Below, one piece after another: positions 32,083 to 44,395 of a stretch of DNA of 64,000 nt. This stretch comes from Gigaspora margarita (Eukaryota > Glomeromycota > Glomeromycetes > Diversisporales > Gigasporaceae): contig WTPW01000409.1 in the NCBI GenBank assembly GCA_009809945.1, positions 200,442 through 264,441 of the forward strand. The letters run 5' to 3'. Position 1 is the first letter of the stretch. Each line of letters opens with the position of its first letter. The translations under genes were made by a program, and so were the position numbers. The notes beneath the pieces are model-generated. The model was not told where the DNA came from. It did not search any database and saw only the letters and a list, made by a program, of their open reading frames with translations.

Positions 32083-33000
32083 TGTTAACATTATGGTACT
32101 AGCACATGTAATTTTGGATCTGGCACAAATGAAAAGCCTGTTTTTCCCCAAGTATGCCTCAAGTGTAGGGAGCCACTTTGACTTTTGCTCAAAGAAATTG
32201 TAGTCATAGTGAGTTAAAAAGAATTCAATAGAGTTAGTTAGTGTAGTCTGAATTCTTATTTATTAAGAAGGAAAAAGTATATAATTCCTTCTTTTTGTTT
32301 CAATAAAGATAACTCATGAAGAGTTCAGATTTGAGTTCTAATCTTCAAAATAAGAGTAGAAGTGTTAAGAAGTTTTTCTTTGTCTTTAAACAATTTTTTT
32401 GTAATAAAATCACTTATTGAACTTACTCTATATCTGTATAATTCATTATTATTAGAAAAGTTGTATTATTATTCATAATTTTGTAATACACTTTTGAACT
32501 CCATTTAGTTTGTAACTCAGTTAAAAGAAGAAAGATCAAATTAATCACTTTTTATATAAAAAAAAGCATTAATCTATTAAACCCTTTGATTACCTGATAT
32601 ATCAAACAATCAATCAATCCCATTGTTCAATTAATCATCTACATTAATCAATTTCATATTGATAATATAATAATAATTAATCATAATGATTGTATTTGAA
32701 CCTCTCATATCTTGAGCCTAGAATAACTAAGGATAATGTAAATAGAGTGAAATTAGAACACCAACTGAAGCCAATTAAAAGTATAAAAGAAATACTTATC
32801 TACATTCTAGCAAGACTCAAATGACCGTTGAGACCCAGACCAAATCTACTATGCCTCTTTCTGCCTGCCAATTCAAGGATCAATAGTTTTGCCTGATTGT
32901 TAAACTTTTGTTTTGATAAGATAGTAGTATTGTTAGTTGTATTTAGTCGCAGATTTGATTCCTACCCCTTTTACAACAGTTGCAGAACCTTGCACTTATC
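32083..33000 (+). mobile_element. Decayed LTR-like sequence, copy 1
   Basis: Shares ordered motifs with 43.29-44.35 kb: AAAGTATATAA (TATA-like), GTTCAGAT, TCAAAATAAGAGTAGA, a TAATAAAAT signal, then AGCAAGACT, TTGAGACC and TTCAAGG. These resemble promoter and polyadenylation signals of an LTR. The edges are not defined and no target duplication was found. Confidence 0.4.
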
Positions 33001-33559
33001 AATCAATAATTAAACAAGCAATAATATATTACCTTAAAAAAAGGTTAACCTTTTAGTAATTTAGTAAATGTGATGTCTTTAAATAAAACTAGTTACAAAG
33101 CAAACATTGAACTCAAGCTCAAAAAAAAATAAAATAAAAAAATAAACAATAGCAAAATCTAACAAAAATGCAAAAATTCTAAAAAAAAAAGAATTAATAA
33201 TCTTTAATATCATCAAAATTAGTAATATGAATGTTTGAAAATGTTGCAATAGTAATTAATAATTATAACTTCATTATCTTTGCATCATAAATAATTAATA
33301 ATCAATTTTATTATAAAAGCATGATCTACATGTGGGTTATATGCAAAATCTTAAACTCTTTTCAAAAATGAATAAATGAAAATTATTACTTCTACCAAAA
33401 AGGGATTTTGCAAAAATCAGCATAGTGGACATCAAAAAGTTGAACGATACCATCCCTCTATATTTCATATTGCACATTTCATGTAATCATACTGGTATTT
33501 ATATTTTTTAAGCTTCTTATTGCAATCATGATTTTATTAATCAGCATCATATATAAAAA

Positions 33560-34060
33560 TAACTTAATTTCAAATTGCTGAATGGAATTATTTTTAAATA
33601 AAGTGTTTTGATATAGTACTTACCTTTATTAACACTTGCCAGTTAATAAAGAACTGTATTTTAAAATTGCTAAATGTACTTGGAATATTTAGATTTTTCT
33701 GATGCTCATATTCTTTTGAAGATCAAAGAATTGTCAATAACTTCAAATTGTAAACTTGCAAGAACTTAATGCAATTTCTGTGGAATTGAAAATAAGAAGA
33801 GAGAGAATATTATACTCTAGCAAGTTATCCAAATGGAACGAGCAATTATTGCACATAGAATTCATTTCTTGAGCAAAACAATAATGTGAATAATAAGTCA
33901 AGAATTGCACAAAATTATAGAGCATGATAAGTATTAATTTTTTTAAAGCATACACTTAAGATCTGTTAATTGGTGAAGCTGTATGTATTTGGATAAAATT
34001 TATAAACAAACAAAAAATCAGTAAATATTCAACTCCTTTTTATACTAAACTAATTATACA
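33560..34060. pseudogene. BTB remnant and coiled-coil fragment (duplicate of 13.96-14.3 kb)
   Basis: 33560-33700 resembles the first BTB exon on the minus strand (TTGCTGAATGGAAT, CTTACCTTTATTAACA, TTAAAATTGCTAAATGTACT). 33720-33930 on the plus strand matches the coiled-coil fragment at 13966 (GATCAAAGAATTGTCAATAA, GCAAGAACTTAATGCAATTT). The shared text continues to about 34060 (TAATTGGTGAAGC). All frames are broken. Confidence 0.6.
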
Positions 34061-34510
34061 AATTACTTAATTTGTACAATTTTCTCTATTTAAGTAACTA
34101 ATTTTATACAAAAAATATATATAGTTTGACTTTAATAACTAATTTTCATTATATATACAATAATGCACTTGCATAGTTCAAATTTAATGTATAAAATTTT
34201 ATTTAGTACAAAAATTAAATGCATTTTTGAATATGAATCTTTTTATACTTGACAATATTTGCAAACTATTTTGAATAAAAAAAATTGCCAAAAAACCAAT
34301 CAAATATTTTACAAATTTAAAGCATTTTGTATAATGGTCGCAAGTTCAAGAACAAATTCAAGAACAAGTACAAAAATAGTTGCAAGTACAGAACAAGAAC
34401 ATTTGCACTGCAATAGATAAAAAGAAAGATATAATATTAATAAAAAAAAATAGTGAATTTATTAGCAAAGATTAAGAACAAAATAAAAAAAAAGTAAAAA
34501 ATAAAAAAAT

Positions 34511-35290
34511 AGTGAATTAAGTTAGAATTAATTAGTAAAAGTTTGTGAATTATAAGATTTTATAGAATTTTATTAATAAAATTCTATAAAACTTTATGAT
34601 TCACAAAATTTACTAATTTAATCTAACTCATGCACTAAATAAACTTATTTAGAACCCAAAAATACATTAAATCAGCAGAGTTGTATTTATTTAACTTGAA
34701 ATTTGGAGAAAAGAAGCTTAAATTTGACTTTTTTGATCAAAAATCCAAAATTATGCATCTATTCTCCAAATTTCAAGTAAAATAAAAATAACTATGCTGA
34801 TTTGATGTATTTTTAGGTGCTGTACAAGTTTACTTAGTGCATTAAGTTAGAATTAATTAGTAAAAGTTTGTGTATCATAAGATTTTATAGAAGTTTATTA
34901 ATAAAATTCTATAAAATTTTGATTCACAAATTTTACTAATTAATTCTAACACATGCACTAAATAAACTTATTTAGAACCTAAAAATATATTAAATCAGCA
35001 GAATTGTTTTTATTTTACTTGAAATTTGGAAAAGATGCTTAAATTTGACTTTTTTGATCAAAAATTGCATCTATACTCCAAATTTAAGTAAAGTAAAAAT
35101 AACTAACCGATTTGATGCATTTTTAGGTGCTGAATATGTTTACTTAGTGCATTAAGTTAGAATTAATTAATAAAAATTTGTGTATTATAAGATTTTCTAA
35201 AATTTTGTTAATTAAATTCTATAAAATCTTATGATTCATAAAATTTTACTAATATAATTCTAACTTCATGCACTAAGTAAACTTGTCAGC
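34511..35290. repeat. Tandem array of alternating hairpins, about 310-330 bp period
   Basis: Hairpin A (AAGTTAGAATTAATTAGTAA ... TTACTAATT...CTAAC) starts at about 34511, 34838 and 35146. Hairpin B (ACTTGAAATTTGGA ... TCCAAATTTCAAGT) lies between, at about 34690 and 35010. The order is A-B-A-B-A. Confidence 0.8.
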
Positions 35291-36956
35291 ACCAAAAAAA
35301 TACATATAAGTATATTTAGACTCAGACCAGTCTGCATAAAATTTAGAGTCTAAGTCTGGTCTGATCCTGGACTGGAATCAAACTAGACCTATTCCGATCC
35401 TAGCCAGACCCAAGCTGAACCTAATCATATGTTGTTTAGATCCCCTCTAAAAAATTTTGAACTTGTTATTTAACAAAGAATTAAATTAGAGTGGTCTTAA
35501 AACCTGTAAATCATATTATATAGTATTTATAAATATGCTGAGTTAGTTTACATTTAGTGTTGGCCCCTGGACTGGACTGGTCCAGTGGACCACTACTGGA
35601 CTGGACTGGTCCAGTCCAGTTCCAGTACTTACTGGAACTTGACCTAAATAATAGATATGTTTATGAATAAAAATAATATTTATAAAATTTTATAACTATA
35701 TTTATACATTGTATAAGATTTGTCTAACTATACAAATATATTAACTTGTATTTATTATTTAAATAGTATCTAAATTTTGCTACTATACAAGTTTTGATTT
35801 TATAATAAATAATTTATAATATCAGTATATTAACTTTTTTTGATATAACTAAGCATCTAATTAAATTAGTATTGTAATTGTTTAGTACTTAAATTTTGCT
35901 TTTATATAAGTTTTAGTTTTAATTAATAATAATATATAATACAATAAAATTTTGTATTTAACTAAATTGGTATTGTGATTGTTAATATCTAAATTTGCTC
36001 TTATGCAAGTTTTAGTTTTAATTAATAAATAATTTATAATATAAAAACTGGTCAATTTGAATAAACTGATTGTATACAACATATAACACTTAGATAAGCC
36101 AGCAGAGTGATTAATTGAATAGTTACTGTGATTTATAGAAAACAGTTAATTAATAGTAAAAGTAGTTTGCAATTAACTAAATTCATTATTATATTTTACA
36201 CTATGAATTTTTAGCAAAATCACTATAAGGATTACTTTAATTAATTTTAGTGCTTGTGCACAATCTCAAACACCTTTAATCTTAATATTTTATATATATT
36301 TCCATAATACTATTAACATGTGATAATTCATATAAAAATTTAAATAAAATTTGTAATTTGTTAATACCTATATAGATTTAATAGATCTGTAAAAGTTAAA
36401 GTTCCTAATAGCAGATAACATTTGATTGGCTAAAATTTAAAATTTTAAAAATTTTTAAACTTTAATATTAAATAAAATTTGTGCCAGTGATCAGTTTTGG
36501 ATGATTTTACTACTGAAATGTTTGTCTCAATGAGATGATTCCAAGAGCCTAAAATTGTCAAAATCCAATCACTGGATTCCAAGATCGTTATATGTTTATG
36601 TTGCTTTAATTATATTAGTTTTGAATATATTCAAAATTATTATTAAAGATCTTATAAACTTTAATATGGAATAATTTGTGGACCAGTAATCCGTTTTAGA
36701 TGATTTTGCTACCAAAATGCTCATCTTAGTGAGATGATTCTCATGAACCTAAAATTATTAAATTCTGATTACTGGATCCCAAGATCGTTATAGATTTGTG
36801 TTATTTTAATATAAAATACAGTCTAACCTTGATATAATCACCTCCTTGGAAAACAGAAATTAGGTGATTATAACAAGAGGTGACTATAAATAATAATCTC
36901 TATATAGTCACTTTAATAATAAATAGCAAAATAATGTGATTATAAAAAAATTTTTT

Positions 36957-37315
36957 AAACGATTGCAAATCGTTGCTACATATAAATCTTTATTTTTTAG
37001 AAGCAAATCGATTACTGCGCATTAATAAAAATTGTTCAACATAATAAATTACATATATAATAAAATTTTTATAATTTTTGAAGTAACTTTTATTATTTTG
37101 ATTTTATATTTTACATTATACGAAAAAAAATTAAAAATTTTTATTTTTTTTCGTATTATGTAAAATATAAAATCAACATAATAAAAATAATTTCAAAATT
37201 ATAAAAATTTTACTATATATATAATTCATTATGTAAAACAACTTTTATTAATGCGCAGTAATCAATTTGCTTATAAACAAATAAAGGTTTATATGTAACA
37301 ACAATTTGCGATCGA
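36957..37315. repeat. Foldback, about 360 bp
   Basis: GATTGCAAATCGTTGCTACA at the left and AACAATTTGCGATCG at the right, with arms running to a centre near 37136 (GTATAATGTAAAATATAAAA words in both orientations). Confidence 0.7.
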
Positions 37316-37319
37316 TTAG

Positions 37320-37800
37320 NTTTTTATTTTATTAAAATCGATTTTTGGCCAATCGCAGAAAGTTGCTACATAGTAAAGTCCAAATTTTACTATGTAAGTC
37401 GATTAATATCGCTTAATTAAACTTATTTGGAATATCAAAATACACTTACTCTGAATTTTTGTCAATATTGGAGAAGTTTTTATTATTTAACTTTTAATTT
37501 TTACGTTCGTCGAATATATTTTTTTAAGTAATTTTAATTTTTTCGCCGAAAGTAAAATTCAAAAGTCAAATAATAAAAAGTTCTCCAATCTTAACAAAAT
37601 TTTCAGAATATATGTATTTTGATCTTTTAAATAAGTTTACTTAAGCGACTTTAATCGATTTACATAGAAAAATTTGGACTTTACTATGTAGCGACTATTG
37701 TCGATCGTGGGGTAGCTTATTTTCNGATTAAAGACGTTTTGGAGTTTTTTGACNAAAAGANGNNGGTAGCTTACTTTCGAAGGTAGCTTATTTTGGGGAA
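37320..37800. repeat. Foldback element, GTAGCTTATTTTC family, copy 2
   Basis: The hairpin arms include GCTACATAGTAAAGTCCAAA and its inverse. The right end carries GGGTAGCTTATTTTC and GGTAGCTTATTTTGGGG. N bases lie at 37320, 37725, 37754 and 37761-37764. Confidence 0.65.
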
Positions 37801-38572
37801 AATACAGTATTCTTTTGTGACTTTATCAAGGTAAATTTAATATAATTTTATGACTTTTGTTTTTAAAAATAGTGTGATAGTGATTATAAAGTAATTGTGA
37901 CTATATAGAGAGTAAAATAATATAAATTTATTTGGTAAATAACAAAAGGTGATTATAATGAGGTTGTGACTATATCAAGGGTGACTATATCGAGGTCAGA
38001 CTGTATATTAATCAATTAAAAATAACACAAATCTATAATGATCTTTGGATCCTGTGATCAGAATTTAATGATTTTAGATTCATTAGAATCATCTCACTAA
38101 GATGAGCATTTTGGCAGTAAAATCATCCAAAACGGACCACTGGTTCACAAGTTATTCAGTGTTAAATTTATAAGATCTTTATTAATCACTTTTAATATAT
38201 ACAAAACTAATATAATTAAAGCAATACAAATCTATAATGATCTTGGGATCCAGTAATTGGATTTTGACAATTTTAGGCTCGTTAGAATTGTCTCTTTGAG
38301 ACAAATATTTTGGTAGTAAAATCATCCAAAACAGATCACTAGTTCATTTTATTTAATATTAAAATTTAAAAATTTTTTAAATTTTCAAAAGATTTTAGCC
38401 AATCAAATTGCAATATTTATGATCAAGTAGGGGGTAGGGGTAGCCTCTTAGTAGCAAAATAGTTCCAATGGAATGGTCCAGTCCAGTCCAGTTTTTAAAA
38501 CTGGACTTAGGACTGTACCCAACACTGTTTACATTGGATCATTACAAAAAAATTCTTTTACAGAACATACTA

Positions 38573-39323
38573 CAGTCTGACCTCTCTATAATCACCAAGT
38601 CCGTTGCGCTCTATTTTGGTGATTATATTGAGGTGTGACTATAAATAAATACTTGTCATAGTCATGTGACCAAAGGCCAATAAGTAATATATTTGCGCAT
38701 ATTTGAAATTATTAAAATTTAAAATGTTTGATAGTGAATAACTCTTGATCCAGTGGCCCAATTTGGATAAAACAACTAACAAAGTGTTAGACTCACTGAG
38801 ATGATTCTAAAGAGTCAAAATAATCCAAATCTAATTACAAAATGCTAAGATCTTTAAGGATTTTTCTCAGATGCTTAAATTTAATCAATTTTTAAATATG
38901 TAAAGTGATACGAATCCTTAATGATCTCAGGAGCGTATGATCCGATTTTGACTTTCTTGGGCTCATTAGAATCGTCACATCGAGACGAACATTTTGGTAG
39001 TTGTTTCACCCAAATCGGACCACTGCATTAAAAGTTATTTGCTGTCAAACCTTTAAAAATTTTTGATAGAATATTTTAAATAAACATGAATATGAATATT
39101 GGCCAATCAGATTTTATAATCCATATTTAGTCAAAATTGATGACTATAACGAGGTTTTTTATTAATAAAATGGATAAAAACATCAAAATTTTTTGGTGAT
39201 AGTGATTATAAGTAATATGTGTCTATAATGAGGTTTTTACTATATTTTAAGTCTGTTGCACAATATTGGGTGCTTATATAGAGGTGTGACTATATGGGGT
39301 GTGACTATAGAGAGGTCAAACTG
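38573..39323. mobile_element. Second pogo-like element, TA-flanked
   Basis: CAGTCTGACCTCTCTATAAT at the left and ACTATAGAGAGGTCAAACTG at the right, with TA flanks. It contains another GTCTCGATGAGAC-type palindromic module at 38740-39060. It lies immediately next to the hAT element. Confidence 0.82.
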
Positions 39324-39649
39324 TATTCTATTAACTATAGTACAGAGTTAAGATTGAGTTAGTTTGCATTAAATTTATATTACTATAAAATTTTGTGACA
39401 GAATTCACACTTTATTTTAGTATTTATGGTAAATGTTGAGCTAGTTGTTATTAGAATTATTGTAATTTTTATTATGAGTTTTTACAAAAAATTCTATTAC
39501 AAAATTTGTTTGCTATACTAGTAATTGCAATATATAGTAGGTTGGTTTGATTTAGTATAATATAACTATAAAAGGTCTGTTACAAAGCTCTTTGCTCCAA
39601 TAGCAAATAGTATGCAGCTAAATATTAGGTTAGTTTTATTGGTAAATGC

Positions 39650-39850
39650 TAGAGTTCCTCAAACTCAAATCAAATCAATATTAAGTATATTTAAATTTGA
39701 TCAAATCAAATAAGCCTTGATTTGAATTTGATTTGAATAAAAAATTCTGTATTTGAATTTGATTTGATTTGAAAATTCTGTATTTGAATTTGATTTGAGT
39801 TCAAACATTTGATTAAATCAAATTAAATCAAATCAAATTGCAAAACTCTA
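39650..39850. mobile_element. Small hAT element (201 bp) of AATCAAATCAAATTC repeats
   Basis: Starts TAGAGTT and ends AACTCTA, flanked by identical GTAAATGC (39642-39649, 39851-39858). The body consists of TTTGATTTGAATTTGA words and their complements. Confidence 0.88.
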
Positions 39851-40527
39851 GTAAATGCAAAGAGAAAACTGGAATTATTAATTTTAATACTTTACTTCAA
39901 AAACAACTTATCATATACTTATAAATCCTTTTTTAATAACAAAATAAATCCTTTTTTAAAAACAAAATAAATCCTTTTTTAAAAATAAATTTTAAAAATT
40001 TTGTTACAATCTTACTTAACATATAATATTGATTAAGGTTGTTAATTTGCATTGAAATTGTGATTTCTATTATAAATTACTGTGAAAATTCTATTACAAT
40101 ATCCTTTTACTATTCAGTAACCACAGTATATAGTAAAAATTGAGTCATTTCACAGTAAAAGCATTGTAAATAATTTTGTTACAGACTTTACTCATTATTC
40201 CAGTAACATGCAGCATGTAATGATAGATAAGCTATTGTGGTTTATATTAGTAATGATAAAAAGATAAATTAGTTTGTATTAGAATTATTATAATTTCTAT
40301 TATATGAATTACTTTAAAAATTCTGTTTCAAACTTACTTGACAAATAATACATTTTAAAGTTGAGTTTGCATCAAAATTATTGTAGCTTATATCAAGAAT
40401 TATTGTAAAATATTCTCATATAACCTATTCATTATTCTAATAATCACAATATGTAATTTGTGTTGAATTAGTTCATGCTTAAAATATTATAATTTCCATT
40501 ATAAGTTACTGTTATAAACCTTACTAT

Positions 40528-41355
40528 TAGTGTTTCAAGCTGATTAAATTTTTATGGCTAGGCTAAGCTTTTAAATTTTTAATAGTTTAGCAGCTTAGTT
40601 GATAGTATAATACTAATCCAAAAATGAGTCTGTAGTACTGTAAAAGATCATATACAAGACCCAGGTTTCTTACATTCCACCAAAAAAAATAATTAGTAAA
40701 AAAAAGAAATTAATTAGTAAAAAATGAGGTGAGTCTAATATATGAAGGGATCTTGTATATGATCTTTTATGGTATATTAAAAATTCTCTATATACTTAAT
40801 ATTAAAAGTTGGTTCTACAACCAAAATTTATACTAAAAGTTTTAATTAGAAATTAGATGTTTAAATTTTTTGCTTTATTTGTATTTTTATATTTGCTGTG
40901 TAATTAATTGTAAATTATTGGATCTGAACCAAAATTATAAGATCGAAAGAGCATGTCAGTCCAGAATTTTCTTAACATAATTAATAGTTTGCTAACTAAT
41001 GTAGCTAACTAATCTGCTAATTTGATATTAGCTTAGACAATCTTTTGTACTTACATAAATCAATAATTAATTAAATAATTATAATTTGTCACTTTGTTAC
41101 ATTCCAAACTAAGATAAAGAGTGATCCATTGTAAATAAAACTAGAAATTAATACATGTCTCTAAATATGGTAAGTTGAGAACATTCAGAAATCTTGAATA
41201 ATTAAAAAAATCCTACATTTATTCAAATTTTAGTTTCACAATATAAATTTAGAAATTAGCATTATTAGCCATTATTAGCCAGCTAGGCAAACTATCAGCT
41301 GGCTAAGTGGCTAAGCTGCTAGCTAAGTAGCTAGATTAATTAGCTTGGAACACTA
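40528..41355. mobile_element. hAT element (828 bp) with nested foldback
   Basis: Starts TAGTGTTTCAAGCT and ends AGCTTGGAACACTA. The flanks CTTACTAT and CTTACCAT match at 7 of 8 positions. Subterminal GGCTAAG/AGCTTAG words lie near both ends. A foldback at about 40634-40787 (AAAGATCATATACAAGA and inverse) is inserted inside. Confidence 0.82.
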
Positions 41356-41390
41356 CTTACCATTCTGGTGATACACAGTATGTAACTTAC

Positions 41391-42100
41391 TAATGCATGT
41401 TATTAATATTATCCATATCTCAGTTAATCTAATTTCAAAAATACAACATGTGCATAATAAAAAGGCAACTTTTTTAAATCTCAAAGATATAAAAAAAATA
41501 TTGAAAAAATATATAAATGACAATTTATTATTAATTTATAGTAATAGATTAATTATGAATTATAATGAATCTATTATAATTTTAATATACAAATAATTAT
41601 ATATCACAATAATTACAAATTTAAATAGTATTATCATCTTCTTTTGAATTATTTTATAGTCTAATCATCATCTTTGGATATGAAAATCAAAAAAAGGTAG
41701 TGCAATTAAATTTTTTTTATTCTCATTATTAAGCAGTGCCAATTACTATTTATTATATATTACAGTTGATTATAAAATCAGGTGTGAAATTTGATATATT
41801 TTATATACGATTTTTAAAAATTTTTAGGGCCTTTTTTATCTGCTTTATTTTTATGGTTGAGTTAGAATTTAGGGTTAGGGTTATTAATAAAAGAGTATAG
41901 ATAGATTTTAGTAGGGCTTATATTTTCAAATTAAGACCCCAGAACTCACTATCATTCAATTTTATGATTATCTGTAATATTATATGCTCACATATTAAAT
42001 TAGTAGGTGCAGACAGGACATTTGTAACTGTGAGATAATTTTTTTTGTTTTGATTAATTCCCAATTATAATGTAAATGCCATTTTTTGCAAGTACAAAAT
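41391..42100. other. Spacer, no feature recognised
   Basis: AT-rich; TTAGGGTTAGGGTT at about 41870 is a short telomere-like motif. Nothing else supported. Confidence 0.4.
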
Positions 42101-42109
42101 TTTGATGAT

Positions 42110-42620
42110 ATTCTTGATTATAACTTGCTCATCAATATATTAGTTTTAACATTTCAAACATGGTTATAGAACTAACTATAAAGTGTTAAAGCACAATAAT
42201 ATAATTATATTGCTATATTAGTTTTAGCACACTGATCACCTTTAGATAACTGTGATTTTATCAGTTGGTAGATTGACAAAAAACTACAATTACTAAGAAA
42301 ATTAATTTATTATTAGATAATCTGGGCAACAAAAAATTCTGACCAAAAATTCTAGAAATCAATCATTTAAATATTAGGTTGAATGTAATTTTTTAATATT
42401 TGCTAATATATTTGCTATTTTTTTATTAATCTTATATTTTATCTATCTCAGAGTATTTGTTGTGTTTTTGCTTTTGTTTTTTATTTGCACTTATTCTTGC
42501 ACTTATTTTTGAACTTAAGACTATTATACAAACCATTTTCAAGATTATGAACTTTTCAGCCCAAAATAGTTTGTAAATATTAGGCAATCAAACAACAAAA
42601 GTAAATTTGGCAAAGTTATA
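42110..42620. repeat. Dispersed repeat copy B (partner at 30.6-31.3 kb), CpG-depleted
   Basis: Collinear with copy A. AAGCGTTAAAGC in A is AAGTGTTAAAGC here, and TATTCGCTAT is TATTTGCTAT. Confidence 0.7.
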
Positions 42621-42663
42621 TTTCATTATTTTGTGTTGTTTAAAGGTGTTAATAATTGGTTCA

Positions 42664-42970
42664 TATTATTTCACCAAAAATTACTTCACAAACATCCACC
42701 CCATTTCACTGACAAATTATTCACCAACAAGTTCATTTTATTTCAGTTCATTTCACTGAAGCTCATTTCACTAACAAGTTTTTTTCTATAAAGTACACTA
42801 ATTTTAATCTGAATTTTACTCTAACCCTACCCTGATCCTAATAACAATGGCCAGAATTACTTTGCTGGTGAAATGAGCTTCAGTGTAATGAACTGTCAGT
42901 AAAATGGACTTGTCAGCAAATAATTTGTTGGTAAAATAGTGTCTGTAAAGTAATTTTCAGTGAAATGATT
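42664..42970. mobile_element. MITE of TTTCACCGACA family, CpG-decayed copy
   Basis: Collinear with 10580-10842. TTTCACCGACAA becomes TTTCACTGACAA, and GAGCTTCGGTGAAG becomes GAGCTTCAGTGTAA. The central CTAACCCTACCCTGATCC is retained. Confidence 0.75.
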
Positions 42971-43289
42971 GCTACCCATTAATAAGAGTGCTAAAAAATA
43001 TATAATAATGATTTGAATGTTATAATAATTACCTGATTACAAAAATTGTCATAATTATCTTATGTATTTCTGTTATTTTTTCTATATTTAGAACACATTT
43101 TTCAGATATAATCAATCAAAAATGTTAAAGTGAACAGGCCAGAATTGATGTATTTAAATAGATTAGATTGTTAATTCTACTTATTTTATATTTAAATTTT
43201 TATGTAAATTTTGTTAAAATAAAAATGTGCATAATTCAGAAATATGCACATTAATGTATATTCATGTATATAAATAAGAAATTATGCAT

Positions 43290-44350
43290 TGTAACGGGCA
43301 TAATTGACCTAGCACAATCCAATTGGGCTTGCTCATATCTATTTTTATTTTTTTATTTCTATTTCAATATATCTTTTCTATTTTTGATCATTATGTTTAG
43401 CATTACCATTTATAGTACTTGAAGGACTCAATGGACTCAATAGAGTCAATAGTGTCAATAAGTAAATGGAGTCAATAGACTCAATAGAATCCATTGAATT
43501 GATTGTCAGTTTGTAATTAAAAGTATATAAAAACCTTAAGCTCATTGAAGAAAAAATAGTTCAGATAGTTCTACACAGTTCATAGTTTAGTAAAGTTTTG
43601 TATAAATTGGACTTGAGAGTCTCAATCATCAAAATTAAGAGTAGATGTATTAGCTCTAGAACTTATCTTTCCCAAATTGTACTATTTTTTTATAATAAAA
43701 TGTATACTTATTTTATCCTGCAAAACAATATTATCATTTTTGTAAAATTGCTTGTCATGATACTCTTCTTGTTTATGTGATCCCTAATAAAATACAAAAT
43801 CATATTAAAAAAATAAGAAGTAAAATAGAAAGAGAATTAGTCATCAATCTATTTATTATATTATAATAATCCAAATATTGATTAAAGCATTGATTACCTT
43901 CTATATTGAACAATAACTGTCCTGTGATCTTATATTGATCACAATCATTAATTCTTATAACTTTATATTATTCCCAATTCCAATTTTTGACTATCTCTAG
44001 CTACTACTAGAATTCAATTTCAGACCTGATTGATGCAATTGCCATGACTTTATAACTATTTGATCATGTGAACTTAGTCAAAGAACCCCTGATTGAACAT
44101 AGATATTTGAACCCCATAAGCTATACTAAAGCAAGACTTTGAGAATTAGTAAAGAATAAATACTCAAACCCAAGAATCATATGAAATATTAAATAAATAT
44201 ACTTATTGTAAATTTTCAACTTTATTATAACAAGACTTCCTGAACCTTGAGACCTGAACCAAGGCTTTTCATGCTTTTGCTACTTCAAGGTTTAGCAGCT
44301 TTGACTAATAATTGGTTAGTAATTAAGTCTATTACTAGGGTTATAAGTAG
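43290..44350 (+). mobile_element. Decayed LTR-like sequence, copy 2
   Basis: Begins TGTAACGGGC and shares ordered signals with 32.08-33.0 kb (AAAGTATATAA, GTTCAGATAG, TCAAAATTAAGAGTAGA, ATAATAAAATG, CTTGAGACC, CTTCAAGG). A run of ACTCAATAGA(G/C)TCAATAG repeats lies at 43425-43500. The 3' edge is not defined. Confidence 0.4.
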
Positions 44351-44395
44351 TTTAATTAAGAAACCCCAGTAATTTAGACTTTTACAGTGCACATA

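Larger units (their letters stand above)
36829..38003. mobile_element. Pogo-like (Tc1/mariner) element, TA-flanked
   Basis: Starts CAGTCTAACCTTGATATAAT and ends ATATCGAGGTCAGACTG, with TA on each side. CAGT ends with an AACCTCTATATA-type terminus are characteristic of pogo/Tigger elements. It has been filled by foldback sequences; no transposase. Confidence 0.8.
36421..38405. mobile_element. Palindromic element nested in the hAT element
   Basis: The ends TTTGATTGGCTAAAAT and ATTTTAGCCAATCAAA are inverted. Each arm carries two tandem copies of a module: GGATGATTTTACTACC, AAATGTTTGTCTCAATGAGA, and CACTGGATTCCAAGATCGTT or its complement (36490-36600, 36670-36795; 38045-38150, 38230-38345). The same module is found in the palindrome at 2140-2450 and in 38740-39060. 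Confidence 0.75.
35555..38527. mobile_element. hAT element, 2.97 kb, with 8 bp target duplication and nested insertions
   Basis: Starts TAGTGTTGG and ends CCAACACTG, flanked by identical TTTACATT (35547-35554, 38528-38535). Subterminal TCCAGTCCAG/CTGGACTGGA repeats occur at both ends (35575-35630, 38480-38500). The interior contains a palindromic element, which in turn contains a pogo-like element and two foldbacks. No transposase frame. Confidence 0.9.
39345..41390 (+). repeat. Diverged satellite-like array (forward), interrupted by hAT elements
   Basis: Repeated diverged units of very roughly 100-170 bp carry ATTATAATTTCTATTATAA, TTACTGTAAAAATTCTATTA, CAATATATAGT and TTGAGTTAGTTTGCATTAG. 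The same unit occurs inverted at 46290-47370 and 50160-50690. No CpG at all between 39152 and 40943. Confidence 0.6.
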
